Assembly (NCBI GenBank): GCA_965279195.1
Contig: CBDIHP010000042.1
Span: forward strand, 248,001 to 312,000
Direction of reading: 5' to 3'
Length of the DNA: 64,000 nt
Origin: CBDIHP01 sp965279195
GTDB taxonomy: Bacteria; Planctomycetota; Planctomycetia; Isosphaerales; Isosphaeraceae
The notes beneath the pieces are model-generated. The model was not told the origin of the DNA. It saw only the letters and a list, made by a program, of their open reading frames with translations, and made no database searches. Of this stretch, positions 14,762-24,462 are shown piece by piece. The number at the start of each line of letters is the position of its first letter. Position 1 is the first letter of the stretch. The position numbers and the translations under genes were made by a program.

Positions 14762-17491
14762 CTATTTGCCTCGATCCCACGCCTGCGATAGGAGCGAGAG
14801 GAGGACCTCGATCTCGACGGGCTTGACGAGGTGGTGGTCGAATCCGGCCTCGCGGGACCGGCGGCGATCCTCATCCTGGCCGTAACCCGAGAGGGCGATG
14901 ATGACCGACGCACGACAGTGCGGGTCGTCCCTGAGCCGTCGGGCCACCTCGTACCCGTCCATCCCTGGCAGTCCGATGTCGAGCAGGACGAATTCCGGTC
15001 TCATGACGCGGGCCACATCGAGGGCCGACGGGCCTTCGTGGGCCGCCTCCGCCTCATTCCCGAGGAGTTTCAGTAACCGGACCAAGCTGCGTGCCGTGTC
15101 CGCGTTGTCGTCGACCACGAGGATCCGCGCACCGTATCGCCCGGCCGGGACAGGGGTTGCCGGCCTGCCATTCGCTTGGGCCGCAGGGGTCGCTGCGGGA
15201 ATCCTGACGGTGAAGGTGCTCCCCATGCCCGGCCCGTCACTTCGGGCCGAGACGCTGCCGCCATGCATCTCGGCGAGCCTCTGCACGATAGTCAGCCCCA
15301 GGCCGAGGCCCCCCTCCGAGCGGGCGATGGAGCGTTCCCCCTGGGCAAACAACTCGAACATCTCAGGCAGCTTGTCGGGAGGGATACCGACGCCCTCGTC
15401 TGCGACGGTGATGACGACATGGTCCCCCTCCCGTTTGCCCCCGAGCCGTATCCGCCCGCCGTCCTCGGAATACTTGGCCGCGTTGGTCAGGAGGTTGATG
15501 ACGATCTGCCCGACGCGGGTCGCGTCGGCCTGCAGTGGCAGCGTCCCTTCCTCGAACTCGATCTCCAGCCGGTGCCCCCGCTCGTCGATGAGCGGCATGG
15601 TCGCCTCGACGGCCTGCTTGAGGATGGTCCCCGCGTCGCACGGCTCCCGCCGGAGGCGAATCTTGCCGCTCGTGATGCGAGAGACGTCGAGCAGGTCGTC
15701 GATGAGCCGGGCGAACTGCCTCGTCTGACGAACGATGATGTCCCGCGCGAAGGCGAGGTTCTCCGGCTCGGCGGACAGCTTCAGGACCGTCGTGGCGTTG
15801 TCGACCGCGGCCAGCGGGTTTCTCAATTCGTGGGCGAGCATCATCAAGAACTCGGTTTTGCGACGGTCGGCGTCCTTCAACTGCTCGACGAGCCGCTCAC
15901 GCTCGGCCTCGGCGCGCTTCTGGGCCGAGACGTCGAGGATGAACGCCGCCGCCTGTTCCTGGACCTCGTCGAGGAAGGCGAACCCGACGACGACCGGCAC
16001 TCGCGTCCCGTCCTTGCGGGTGTACTCCTTCTCGTAGGGCTCGCAGAACCCCTTCGCCTTGGCTTCCGCGATCCGTGCCTCGTCCACAGCGAGCCACTCG
16101 GGAGGCGTGATGGTCGCCCATCCGACCCGGCCGGAGGTGAAGTCATCCTTGAGGTATCCCGTGATCCGGCAGTAGGCTTCGTTGCAGAAGAGGATGGCCC
16201 CCGACATCGTCGCGTGGACGATGCCGATGGGGTTGGCCTCGGCGAGCAGCCGGTACCGCTCCTCCTGCTCCAGGAGCCGCCGCTCGGCCTCTCTCTGGGC
16301 GGTGATGTCCACCGCCACCCCGCCGATCAGGGGCCCGCCCGGGTCGGTCAGCGGGAATTTGTAGACCAGGAACTGCCCCTCCGAACCGTCCCGCCGGATC
16401 CCAGGCTCGATGCACTCGACAGGGCCCCCAGCCTTCGCCGCCGCCCGCATGTTCTCGACGTACCGCCCGGCGATGTCCTCCGGATACAGATCGAAACAGC
16501 TCCGGCCGATGACCTCGCCCTCGGGCAGGAGGAACATCCCGCGATACGTCCGGCTCAGGTAGACGATGCGGCCGTCGGAGTCGCTCATCCACGCTGCGGC
16601 CGGGCTGTTGTCCATGAACGCCCGGAACCGCTCCTCGCTCAGGCGGAACCGCTCCTCGCTGGCCCTGAGTCTTGCCTCGGCCTCCTTCCGCCCGGTGATA
16701 TCCAGGAGCACGCCGGTGGCACGGATCGGACGCCTGCGGTCCCCTCCGCCGGAGAAGAGGGTGTTGCCCTTGAGGAGCACCCAGCGGATCGAACCGTCGG
16801 GCCGTTCGATGCGATGCTCGTCCTCGAACGTCCCGCCGCTGCCCGGGTCGAATGAGGCCCGGATCCGCTCTTGCACCCGATCGCGGTCCTCCGGGTGGAC
16901 GAAGTCGGGCACCGACCCGACCGAGACCGTCGGCCCATCGATTTCGAGCCCCAGGAGGATCCGCATCTCCGTCGACCAGTAGACCTCCCCTGTGATCAGG
17001 TCGGCGTCGTAGTATCCGAATCCTGCGGCGCAGGCGGCCAGGCGGAGCCGCTCCTCGCTCATCCTTAGCGACGCTTCCGCTTCCTTGCGGCGGGTCACGT
17101 CGCTCGCGGTCCCGAGCCACTCGGTGATGTCTCCGCGGGCGTCGAGGACCGGTATGGCCCGCGAGGAGGTCCACCCGAACGAGCCGTCAACTCGCACCAC
17201 GGGGTGCTCCAGTTCGAATACGCACCTCCTCCGGATGGCGTCGGCGATGGCCTCCAGCACCCTCGGCCGGTCGTCGGTGGGTATGTACCGCTCCAGCCAG
17301 GTGCGGCTAGGTTCGTCGGTGTCTTCAATGAACTCGCGGCCGTCGAGTCGCCACATCTCGGACCAGTCGGGGCTCATGCGATAGACGACATCGGACGTGG
17401 CCGTGACGAGGAGACGGAACCGGTCCTCGCTCGTGGCGAGGGCGGGTTGCTGCCGCCCTGGGCCGGTCGGATGATGGTGGGGCGTCGTCAT
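14762..17491 (-). CDS. Hybrid histidine kinase, four PAS domains plus receiver
   Basis: About 909 residues from the ATG giving MTTPHHHPTGPGRQQPALA. A start 87 bp further upstream is possible but adds a non-conserved leader. No membrane helix, so cytoplasmic. Four PAS/PAC units (roughly 20-145, 145-280, 285-420 and 420-545), each ending in a D-I/V-T-x-R/Q-x-E-A-E linker. Then HisKA (FLMMLAHELRNPLAAVDNA), HATPase (NLLTNAAKYSEDGG, VADEGVGIPPDKL, GGLGLGLTIVQRL) and a receiver with LVVDDNAD, LLDIGLPGMDG, ALSGYG and LVKPVE. There is no DNA-binding output, so the phosphate must pass to another protein. It is the first of four similar kinases on this strand and is closest in its receiver end (DHHLVKPVEIEVLLSLLS) to the KaiC-linked kinase. 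Confidence 0.92.
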   Translation of the reverse strand: MTTPHHHPTGPGRQQPALATSEDRFRLLVTATSDVVYRMSPDWSEMWRLDGREFIEDTDEPSRTWLERYIPTDDRPRVLEAIADAIRRRCVFELEHPVVRVDGSFGWTSSRAIPVLDARGDITEWLGTASDVTRRKEAEASLRMSEERLRLAACAAGFGYYDADLITGEVYWSTEMRILLGLEIDGPTVSVGSVPDFVHPEDRDRVQERIRASFDPGSGGTFEDEHRIERPDGSIRWVLLKGNTLFSGGGDRRRPIRATGVLLDITGRKEAEARLRASEERFRLSEERFRAFMDNSPAAAWMSDSDGRIVYLSRTYRGMFLLPEGEVIGRSCFDLYPEDIAGRYVENMRAAAKAGGPVECIEPGIRRDGSEGQFLVYKFPLTDPGGPLIGGVAVDITAQREAERRLLEQEERYRLLAEANPIGIVHATMSGAILFCNEAYCRITGYLKDDFTSGRVGWATITPPEWLAVDEARIAEAKAKGFCEPYEKEYTRKDGTRVPVVVGFAFLDEVQEQAAAFILDVSAQKRAEAERERLVEQLKDADRRKTEFLMMLAHELRNPLAAVDNATTVLKLSAEPENLAFARDIIVRQTRQFARLIDDLLDVSRITSGKIRLRREPCDAGTILKQAVEATMPLIDERGHRLEIEFEEGTLPLQADATRVGQIVINLLTNAAKYSEDGGRIRLGGKREGDHVVITVADEGVGIPPDKLPEMFELFAQGERSIARSEGGLGLGLTIVQRLAEMHGGSVSARSDGPGMGSTFTVRIPAATPAAQANGRPATPVPAGRYGARILVVDDNADTARSLVRLLKLLGNEAEAAHEGPSALDVARVMRPEFVLLDIGLPGMDGYEVARRLRDDPHCRASVIIALSGYGQDEDRRRSREAGFDHHLVKPVEIEVLLSLLSQAWDRGK

Positions 17492-17958
17492 CGGCGTACC
17501 TGGCCGGAGGCTGATCCGGGCGAGCCTTGATTGCAGTCGTTCTGGCAGATGGCGGGCATCGAGTGTAAGGCATACCAACCCGAATCAGAAGGTGCGAGTA
17601 AGATGGCGGGCCGCTTCCCTGCGGACGGCCCCGGCCTCCAGGCCACCCCGGGCTCCCGCGTCAACAGGGGCGATTGGCTTTACTCACACGCGGAGTCCCG
17701 GAGAGGCTCGCCCGGACTTCGATCACGCCGGCCACATCGCAGTCCTGGAAGGTGGGGGGCGGGGAGTGCCGTCGACATCAATCGCTGCCGACAATCACTC
17801 CGGCCGACCGGGACTCGATCGACATCTTTCGCCAATCCCCTTCTCATACTCGCGGGGTGTCGTACCCGTCGGGCAGAAGCCCGCGGGCTCGGATCGGTCC
17901 GCCGGGCTCGAGGGAGCTTCCCTCGGAATGGTACGTTTCTGCCTTGGACGCCCTCGCA
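17492..17958. other. Gap between hybrid kinases
   Basis: 467 bp with no recognisable gene on either strand. It must contain the promoter of the 14762-17491 kinase and the 3' region of the 17959-19848 kinase. Confidence 0.35.
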
Positions 17959-19848
17959 TCAATGCCTCGATCGCCCGTGGATCAATTCCGCGAGCCGGCC
18001 CAGGTCTATTGGCTTGGGGAGGTGTTCGTCCATGCCCGCCTCCAGAGAACGCCGCCGGTCATCCTCCTGTGCGTATCCCGAGATCGCAAGGATCAATGCG
18101 TCGTAGAGTGCACTCTCGCCACGAAGCCTCCGGGCCACCTCGTAGCCGTCCATGCTCGGCAGGCCGATGTCGAGGAGCACGACCTCGGGCCGGTAGGCCT
18201 GGGCGACTTCGATCCCCTCGGGACCATCGTAGGCGAGTTCGACGTCGTGGCCCATAAGCTTGAGGATCTGGCCTGTGGAGCGTGCCAGATCCTTGTTGTC
18301 GTCGACGATCAGGATCCGGGCCTTGTCCGTATGAGGGAAGCCCGGATCGATCCGCTCGGCGACGGCGGATCCGCTCCGGATCGCGGGCAGCTCGACCACG
18401 AACTCTGATCCTTTGCCCCTCCCTTCGCTGCGTGCCGCAACCCGCCCGCCGTGCCGTTCGACGAGTTCCCGGACGACGGTCAGGCCGACGCCGAGGCCGC
18501 CGTCGGACAGGTTGAGCGTCCGTGCCCCCTGCGTGAAGAGGTCGAAGATATGCGGCAGGTCCGCCGGGTCGATGCCGGCCCCGTCGTCCGTCACCCTGGT
18601 CAGCACCTTGCCGCCCTCGGCAGCGGCCGAGATCCGGATCCGGCCGCCCGGCGGCGTGTATTTGCAGGAGTTCGAGAATAGATTCGCGAACACCTGTTCC
18701 AGGCGGACGGGGTCACCCTCGACCTGGGGGAGCTTCGGATCGAATTCGAGGGTCAGGCTGTGGCGACGGTCCTGGAGCAGGACGCGGACCGTGCCGATCG
18801 CGTGCTCGATCACGATGGGGAGGTCGAGCGGCACCTTGCGGATCTCGATCACCCCCCTGGTGATCCGGGAGACGTCGATGAGGTCGTCGACCAACCTGGC
18901 CAGAGTCGAGGTCTGCCGCCTGAGGATCTCGCGGGCCTCGGCCAGCTGGGCGGCATCGCACGGGCGGTCGAGGAGTTCGACAGCCATCCGGATCGCTGCG
19001 ACCGGATTCCGCAGTTCATGCCCGAGCATCGACAGGAAGCGATCCTTGCGGCGGTCGGCCTGGGCCCGCTCCGCCTCGACCCGCTTCATCTCGGTGATGT
19101 CGCGTCCCACCTTCGACGCCCCGATGATCCTCCCCGAGTCGTCGCGGATCGGTGAGACGGTCAGGGAGACGTCGATGACCGCCCCGTCCTTGTGACGCCG
19201 TTTCGTCTGATAATGGTCCACCTTCTCGCCCCGTCGGATCCGGCCGAGGATCCATCCCGTGTCCTCGGAGACCGACGGCGGCATGAGCACTGAGACATGT
19301 CGTCCGACGATCTCCTCGGCCGTGTAGCCGAGGACCTGCTCGGCTCCCCGATTCCAGCCGGTAATGATCCCGTCGAGGTCCTTCGTGGCGATGATGTCGT
19401 CCGACGACTCGATGATGGCGGCCAGCCGCCGAGTCGAAAGTTCGAATCGCCGCTTCTCCGTCACGTCCCGGAAGACGAGGATCACCCCGGAGAGGTCATC
19501 CGTCCCGACGGCGATCGGGGCCGCAGCGTCGTCGATCGGGAACTCCCTGCCATCCCGGGAGATGAGGATCGTATGGTTGGCGAGGGTGACGCCGCGGCCG
19601 TCGGCGATGACCTTCACAACGGGGTCCTCGACGGGCTCCCTCGTGAATTCGTTGACGATCTGGAAGACCTCGCCGATCGGCCTGCCGAAGGCATCCTGGG
19701 AGGTCCAGCCCGTGAGAGACTCGGCGATCGGATTGAGGAAGATAAGGCGGGCCGCACCGTCCGTTGCGATCACCCCGTCACCGATACTCATCAATGCAGT
19801 CGCGAACCAATGCTCATCGAAGGGGGCACGGGGGGGAGGCTCTGACAT
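17959..19848 (-). CDS. Hybrid histidine kinase, two PAS domains plus receiver
   Basis: 629 residues, soluble. PAS 1 about 10-135 (SIGDGVIATDGAARLIFLNP), PAS 2 about 145-270 (IIATKDLDGIITGWNRGAEQ, then GYTAEEIVGRHVSVLMPP). HisKA with FLSMLGHELRNPVAAIR, HATPase with NLFSNSCKYTPPGG, VTDDGAGIDPADL and GGLGVGLTVVREL, and a C-terminal receiver with LIVDDNKD, LLDIGLPSMDG, AISGYA and LPKPID. All phosphotransfer residues are present. Like its neighbours it lacks a DNA-binding or enzymatic output domain. The neighbouring kinase gene at 20062 ends about 210 bp upstream on the same strand. Confidence 0.92.
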   Translation of the reverse strand: MSEPPPRAPFDEHWFATALMSIGDGVIATDGAARLIFLNPIAESLTGWTSQDAFGRPIGEVFQIVNEFTREPVEDPVVKVIADGRGVTLANHTILISRDGREFPIDDAAAPIAVGTDDLSGVILVFRDVTEKRRFELSTRRLAAIIESSDDIIATKDLDGIITGWNRGAEQVLGYTAEEIVGRHVSVLMPPSVSEDTGWILGRIRRGEKVDHYQTKRRHKDGAVIDVSLTVSPIRDDSGRIIGASKVGRDITEMKRVEAERAQADRRKDRFLSMLGHELRNPVAAIRMAVELLDRPCDAAQLAEAREILRRQTSTLARLVDDLIDVSRITRGVIEIRKVPLDLPIVIEHAIGTVRVLLQDRRHSLTLEFDPKLPQVEGDPVRLEQVFANLFSNSCKYTPPGGRIRISAAAEGGKVLTRVTDDGAGIDPADLPHIFDLFTQGARTLNLSDGGLGVGLTVVRELVERHGGRVAARSEGRGKGSEFVVELPAIRSGSAVAERIDPGFPHTDKARILIVDDNKDLARSTGQILKLMGHDVELAYDGPEGIEVAQAYRPEVVLLDIGLPSMDGYEVARRLRGESALYDALILAISGYAQEDDRRRSLEAGMDEHLPKPIDLGRLAELIHGRSRH

Positions 19849-20061
19849 CGGTCGACGCTCCAGCGATGGGGTGCTCCAGGAACCGGGCTAGATGAGCAGA
19901 CGATGCTATCAGGAACAACTGACCAGTGCATGGTTTGATGCAAAGATTGTCGGGGAGCAAAATCCAATGCCGTCGATCGATTCGATGGGGTCCGACAGGC
20001 AGCTCCTCATCCTCGAGGACCGATTCTTCACCCCCTCCGGCCGATTCTTGCCGGCGGAGCA

Positions 20062-21885
20062 TCAGGACGCCCAGCCGGGCAACCAGACCTCGAACTCGCT
20101 CCCGAGGCCGAGGCCGTCGCTGCGGGCCTCGATCCGGCCGCCGTGGAGGTGGACCAGCTCGCGGCAGATGCTCAGGCCGATGCCAAGGCCGTCGGCCGCC
20201 GCGTGCTTCGACCGGTCTGAGCGGCGGTAGGGGTCGAAGATGCTGTCCAGGTCATCTCCGGCAATCCCCATGCCGTTGTCCTTGACCTTTACGCAGATAC
20301 CGCCTTCGGCGGCCCATGCCGAGACCCGGATCAGGCCGCCGTCGGGCGTGTAGCGGGCGGCATTGGTCAGCAGGTTGGCGAACACCCGGACGAGCCGTAT
20401 CGGGTCGCCCTGGATCGGCCCGACCTCGATGTTGATCCCCATCGACAGATGGTGACGCCGATCGGCAAGGGCCTGGGATACCACCTCCACCGCCTGCTTC
20501 AGGATCTCCCGGATATCCACCGCCTGCTTCGAGACCGCGACCATCCCGCGTGAGATACGCGAGAATTCGAGGATGTCGTCGAGCATCGCCACCATGGCAA
20601 CGACATTGCGTCGGATCATGTCGAGGGCATACGTAGAGTCGCCCGCGAGCCCGGCGGCTTCGAGCATGTCGACGCCGAGTCGAACCGCGGAGAGGGGATT
20701 CCTGAGTTCATGGCCGACCGTGGCGAGGACCATCCCCTTCTTCCGGTCACTCGCCCGGATCTCCTGCTCCAGGTTCTTGTGATGGGTGACATCGGTGTCG
20801 GTGCCGACCCAGTACCTGATATTGCCGTCGCCGTCGCGGACCGGGATCGCTTTCGAGTAGAACCAGCGGTAGACGCCGCCGGTGCCCCGGACGCGGATCG
20901 TGTTCTCGTAGACCTCGCCCGAAAGGAGCGAATGTGACCTCTTTTCTATCACTCCGGCAAGATCTTCGGGGTGGATCAGGGGGTCGCAGCCCCCCGACTT
21001 CACCTCTTCCGCAGTCATCCCGACAAAATCCAGGAAGCTGCGGCTGCACCAGTAAAGGACGCCATGCCCGTCGGCCATCCAGGTGGTCTGACCCATGTGG
21101 TCGACCAACTCGCGGAAGTGCTCCTCGCTGTCCCGCAACGCCTGCTCCGCCTTCAACCGGTCGGACACATCACGCAGAATGAGTACGGCACCGTCGACGT
21201 TGTTCCCGCGGGCCAGAATCGGCCGCACGCCGACTTCGACGTCGCGAGGACCTACGCGGGTGTTGAGATGGAGCAGGCCGTCGGCCGGCCGGGAGGTCAG
21301 GGCGAGTTCGACCGGGTCGGGAACGGGCTCGAGGGAATCGCGGCGGAGGAATTCCACCCGGTCCCTCACGTGCCGGCCGAGGATCTCCTCCTGCTCGCAG
21401 CCCAGCATCGCCCGGGCTGCCTCGTTGGCCCGGATCATCCGCCCCTCCCGGTCCGTCTCGATGATCGGGTCGCCGATCGCGTCCAGGATATGGCCGAACT
21501 CTCGGGACGCCTGATGCCGGATGCGGTGGACTTCGACCATGACAATCGCCTCGGCCGGATCGTCGGAGATGACGACCGGGGTCACCGCGACGACGGAGTT
21601 CCCGCACCGTTCCCGGAAGGCTTCTGCCGAAGGCGATCGTGCCAGTGAGGCGGCGGAGAGCTTGAATGTCGCCTCGACGACGGCGGCCTCGTCGAGCCCG
21701 GAGAAATGCCTGGCGATCAGCACCCATGGGGACTGGCCGATCAGCCCGGCCGGTGTGACCCCCGTCTCCGCAAGGAAACCGTCGGTAGCTTCGAGGATTA
21801 CGCCATCGCGGGACACGACGACGGCCGGGAGGGACAGCCTGCGGAAGCAGAGCCCCGCCACAGAATGAGGCACGGATCTCATCAT
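20062..21885 (-). CDS. PAS sensor histidine kinase without receiver
   Basis: 607 residues. N-terminal PAS-like segment (LPAVVVSRDGVILEATDGF), a second PAS at about 125-245 (ILDAIGDPIIETDREGRMIR) and a third, PAS_3-like, at about 260-370 (WMADGHGVLYWCSRSFLDFV, with GVYRWFYSKAIPVRDGDG). HisKA with LATVGHELRNPLSAVRL, HATPase with NLLTNAARYTPDGG, VKDNGMGIAGDDL and GLGIGLSICREL. It ends right after the ATPase. Of the four kinases on this strand it is the only one lacking a receiver, so it should phosphorylate a separate regulator. An 82-codon frame overlaps its stop (TGATG) but has no recognisable content. Confidence 0.92.
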   Translation of the reverse strand: MMRSVPHSVAGLCFRRLSLPAVVVSRDGVILEATDGFLAETGVTPAGLIGQSPWVLIARHFSGLDEAAVVEATFKLSAASLARSPSAEAFRERCGNSVVAVTPVVISDDPAEAIVMVEVHRIRHQASREFGHILDAIGDPIIETDREGRMIRANEAARAMLGCEQEEILGRHVRDRVEFLRRDSLEPVPDPVELALTSRPADGLLHLNTRVGPRDVEVGVRPILARGNNVDGAVLILRDVSDRLKAEQALRDSEEHFRELVDHMGQTTWMADGHGVLYWCSRSFLDFVGMTAEEVKSGGCDPLIHPEDLAGVIEKRSHSLLSGEVYENTIRVRGTGGVYRWFYSKAIPVRDGDGNIRYWVGTDTDVTHHKNLEQEIRASDRKKGMVLATVGHELRNPLSAVRLGVDMLEAAGLAGDSTYALDMIRRNVVAMVAMLDDILEFSRISRGMVAVSKQAVDIREILKQAVEVVSQALADRRHHLSMGINIEVGPIQGDPIRLVRVFANLLTNAARYTPDGGLIRVSAWAAEGGICVKVKDNGMGIAGDDLDSIFDPYRRSDRSKHAAADGLGIGLSICRELVHLHGGRIEARSDGLGLGSEFEVWLPGWAS

Positions 21886-22349
21886 CGAGAGTCCCCGGGG
21901 CTTGAGTTATAACGACTTCCACCGGGGGGCCATCACGGAGCATCGTGATGGGCTTCGAAGGGATCCTAACCCGAGGGCCCGCTCGAAAGCATGCGAAACT
22001 TGACGAGGAGCGACGCGATTCAACATTGTTTGAGCGATTCCGGCGTCGATCCTGCTTCTGCGTCCTGCCCAGCCCGCGAATGTTGCCCCGCCTCAACGGA
22101 AATTGGTTGTCAGGGACAGGCCGCCTTCTCCGCCGCCGAGGCCGGTGAAGGGCCCGACCGGGAGGCCTGACGACGTGCCCGGGCGGACATCCGTATGGAC
22201 TTGCCGGCGACCCGACATGGCCTGACGATGCCATGGGGAGCCTCAATCCTTCCAGCGGGGCCGGGGATCACGCATCGCTCCCCCTGCCCCTGAACCGTAT
22301 CGCCCGAGGCCCTGTCGTCCTTCCGAGGGGAGCAGTCGCGGAGATCCCC
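21886..22349. other. Gap upstream of the receiver-less kinase
   Basis: No gene found. A 7-bp hairpin CATCACG/CGTGATG (21931-21950) lies about 50 bp before the kinase start and might be an operator, but no family can be named. The right part leads into the decayed gene at 22350. Confidence 0.3.
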
Positions 22350-22745
22350 ATGAAGATCATCCTCACGGCTCACCTGTTCGGGCCTCCCCACGCCCACCCG
22401 ATCGGCCTCCTCCGCTCCCTCACCGCGAAGGGATGTCACCGCCAGACCATCTGCTCGGCCTGGTGAGTCAAGGCCATCGCCCCGCACCGTCTCGACGGCG
22501 ACCTCCGCCGGCTCAACGCCGAATGGACCTCGGCGTCTCGTCGGATCAGCCCCCGATCCCTGATCGCCCTATTGGAGTCGGCGGGGAAGGAGGTGGCGGT
22601 GATGTTCGAGCCGGCCGACCCGCACGCCCCCGCGACCTACCGGGTCGGCAGGGCGGGCGAGGACCAGTCGACCATGTGGTTTGATATGGCCCGCGAGTAC
22701 ACCGAACGCCGACACCACCAGCGGCAGGTCGCCGAGGCCGTCGGC
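22350..22745 (+). pseudogene. Maleylpyruvate isomerase/DinB-like protein, nonsense-mutated remnant
   Basis: One frame reads LTAHLFGPPHAHPIGLLRSL, then TICSAW, a TGA (22464-22466), and continues VKAIAPHRLDGDLRRLNAEW, ESAGKEVAVMFEPADPHAP and MWFDMAREYTERRHHQRQV. This is the familiar order of the mycothiol-dependent maleylpyruvate isomerase N-terminal family (TIGR03083-like): SAW-x-VKD-x-AAH-L-DG...LRRL and WFD-REYTERWHHQ, with metal-ligand histidines. Relative to relatives, the Trp/Val junction now carries the stop, about 25 residues are missing after LRRL, and the C-terminal half is lost before the next kinase gene. It is the only plus-strand sequence among the minus-strand kinases and is dead. 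Confidence 0.6.
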
Positions 22746-22818
22746 TGGGCCCGTTGGCCAGTCGGGCGGCGACACGCGACTCTCGCCCGAAGCCGTACCC
22801 CAGGGAGCGGCTCGCCGG

Positions 22819-24444
22819 CTAACCGCGTCGAGCTTCCAGGGACGAAAGGAGCGAGAGAAGGGCCTCGATCCCGACGGGCTTGAGCAGATGATGGTCGAAA
22901 TCCGCCTCGCCCGAGCGGTCGCGGGCCTGCTCCTCCCCGTAGCCCGAGACGGCGATGAGGAGGGCCTCCCGGCAGCAATCCTCCCGTCGCAACCGGGCGG
23001 CCACTTCGTAGCCGTCGATCCCGGGCAGGCCGATGTCGAGGAGCACGGCCTCGGGCCCGTGCTCCCGTGCGGCCGCGATGGCGTCGGGGCCGTTGTGGGC
23101 GACCCGGACCGCGTGGCCCGACAGATTCAGGAGCATGGCCATGCCGTTGGCCAGGTCCCGGTTGTCGTCGACGACGAGGACACGCAAGCTGCGGAGCGGC
23201 CGCACGTCCGGACCCTCCGGCGGTCCGGGCCCCGGGACCTCTCTGGTCACGCCGGAGGGCAGGCGGAGGACGAACTCGCTCCCCCTGTCGGGGCCGTCGC
23301 TCGTCGCGGTGATGGTCCCGCCGTGGAGTTCCGCCAGCGATCGCACCAAGGTCAGGCCGATGCCCAACCCCCCCTCCGAGCGGGCGAGCGACTGGTCGGC
23401 CTGGGCGAACAGGTCGAAGATTCGCGAGAGCAGTTCGGGGGTGATGCCCACGCCGTTGTCCCGCACCCGGCAGACGAACTCGGCCCCTTCCATCCCGGCG
23501 ATGAGCAGGATGCGGCCCCCGGGGGGCGTGTACTTCGCCGCGTTGGCCAGGAGGTTGACGAGAATCTGCTCCAGCCGGATGGGATCGGCCTCTATGTTCA
23601 TGTCCTTGGAGGTAAACGAGAGCGTCAGTTCGTGCTTCCGTCCCTCGACGAGCGGCCTCACGGTCTCGACCGCATGCCGAGCGACGGCCGCCGCGTCGGC
23701 CACCTCCTTGCGGAGCCGGATCTTCCCCTGGCTGACGCGGGAGACATCCAGGAGATCGTCGATGAGATGGGCGAAGTTCTTGACCTGCCGGGCGGTGACG
23801 TCCCGGCTCCATTCGAGGTCTTCCCTCGTGCCCGAGCGGGTCGAGAGACTGACGGCGTTGAGGATCGCGGCGAGCGGGTTCCTCAGCTCATGGCTCAAGA
23901 CCGCGAGGAAGTGGTCCCTCGTCTCCACGGCGGCCTGGAGTCGCGAGTTGAGCAATTTCGCCTCTTCCGCCAGCTCGTGCTGCTGCGTCGCCGATACGAG
24001 GAGTGCCTCGTTCATCGCCGTCGATCGCCGGCGGAAGACGGCGGTCTCCGTCGCGTCGGTGACCTGAATCATGACGCCGGCCGGATGCTCGTCGTCCCCG
24101 AGGATCGCCCACACCGAGTAGGACCAATAGGCCGGACCAGCTCGCGTCTGGAGGTGCTCCTGCTCGGCGAGGATCTCGTGGGCCCCCGTGCGGAAGACGC
24201 GGTCGAGGAGACATAAGCACCCGTTCTCCTCCCCTTCCGGCACGGCCTCGGCGAATGGGCGGCCGATGAGGTCCGCGACCTCTCTGCCAACCAGTCGGGC
24301 GAAGGCGGGGTTGAGATAGGTCACGACGTGGGTGTTCCCCTGGACCGCGACCATCGGTTGGGGCGAACGCTCGGACAGGTACCGGCATAGCTTCCCGATC
24401 GGTGCAGTGGGGCCATCTGAATCGAGAGCGAAACCCGGCGACAT
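22819..24444 (-). CDS. Hybrid histidine kinase linked to KaiC-like ATPase
   Basis: 541 residues. One PAS (about 20-145, PQPMVAVQGNTHVVTYLNPA), a short coiled linker, HisKA with FLAVLSHELRNPLAAILNA, HATPase with NLLANAAKYTPPGG, VRDNGVGITPELL and GGLGIGLTLVRSL, and a receiver with LVVDDNRD, LLDIGLPGIDG, AVSGYG and LLKPVG. It begins 18 bp after the stop of the KaiC-like gene on the same strand, so both are expected on one transcript. In cyanobacteria KaiC talks to a histidine kinase (SasA), so a functional link here is plausible, though this kinase has a PAS instead of the KaiB-like SasA sensor. Confidence 0.92.
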   Translation of the reverse strand: MSPGFALDSDGPTAPIGKLCRYLSERSPQPMVAVQGNTHVVTYLNPAFARLVGREVADLIGRPFAEAVPEGEENGCLCLLDRVFRTGAHEILAEQEHLQTRAGPAYWSYSVWAILGDDEHPAGVMIQVTDATETAVFRRRSTAMNEALLVSATQQHELAEEAKLLNSRLQAAVETRDHFLAVLSHELRNPLAAILNAVSLSTRSGTREDLEWSRDVTARQVKNFAHLIDDLLDVSRVSQGKIRLRKEVADAAAVARHAVETVRPLVEGRKHELTLSFTSKDMNIEADPIRLEQILVNLLANAAKYTPPGGRILLIAGMEGAEFVCRVRDNGVGITPELLSRIFDLFAQADQSLARSEGGLGIGLTLVRSLAELHGGTITATSDGPDRGSEFVLRLPSGVTREVPGPGPPEGPDVRPLRSLRVLVVDDNRDLANGMAMLLNLSGHAVRVAHNGPDAIAAAREHGPEAVLLDIGLPGIDGYEVAARLRREDCCREALLIAVSGYGEEQARDRSGEADFDHHLLKPVGIEALLSLLSSLEARRG

Positions 24445-24462
24445 GATTCCCCCCCATTCTTT

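Noticed and set aside
19814..20062. 82-codon minus-strand frame overlapping the stop of the 20062-21885 kinase (TGATG)
   Set aside because: No recognisable fold, overlaps the next kinase start, and composition looks like untranslated spacer despite the suggestive overlap.
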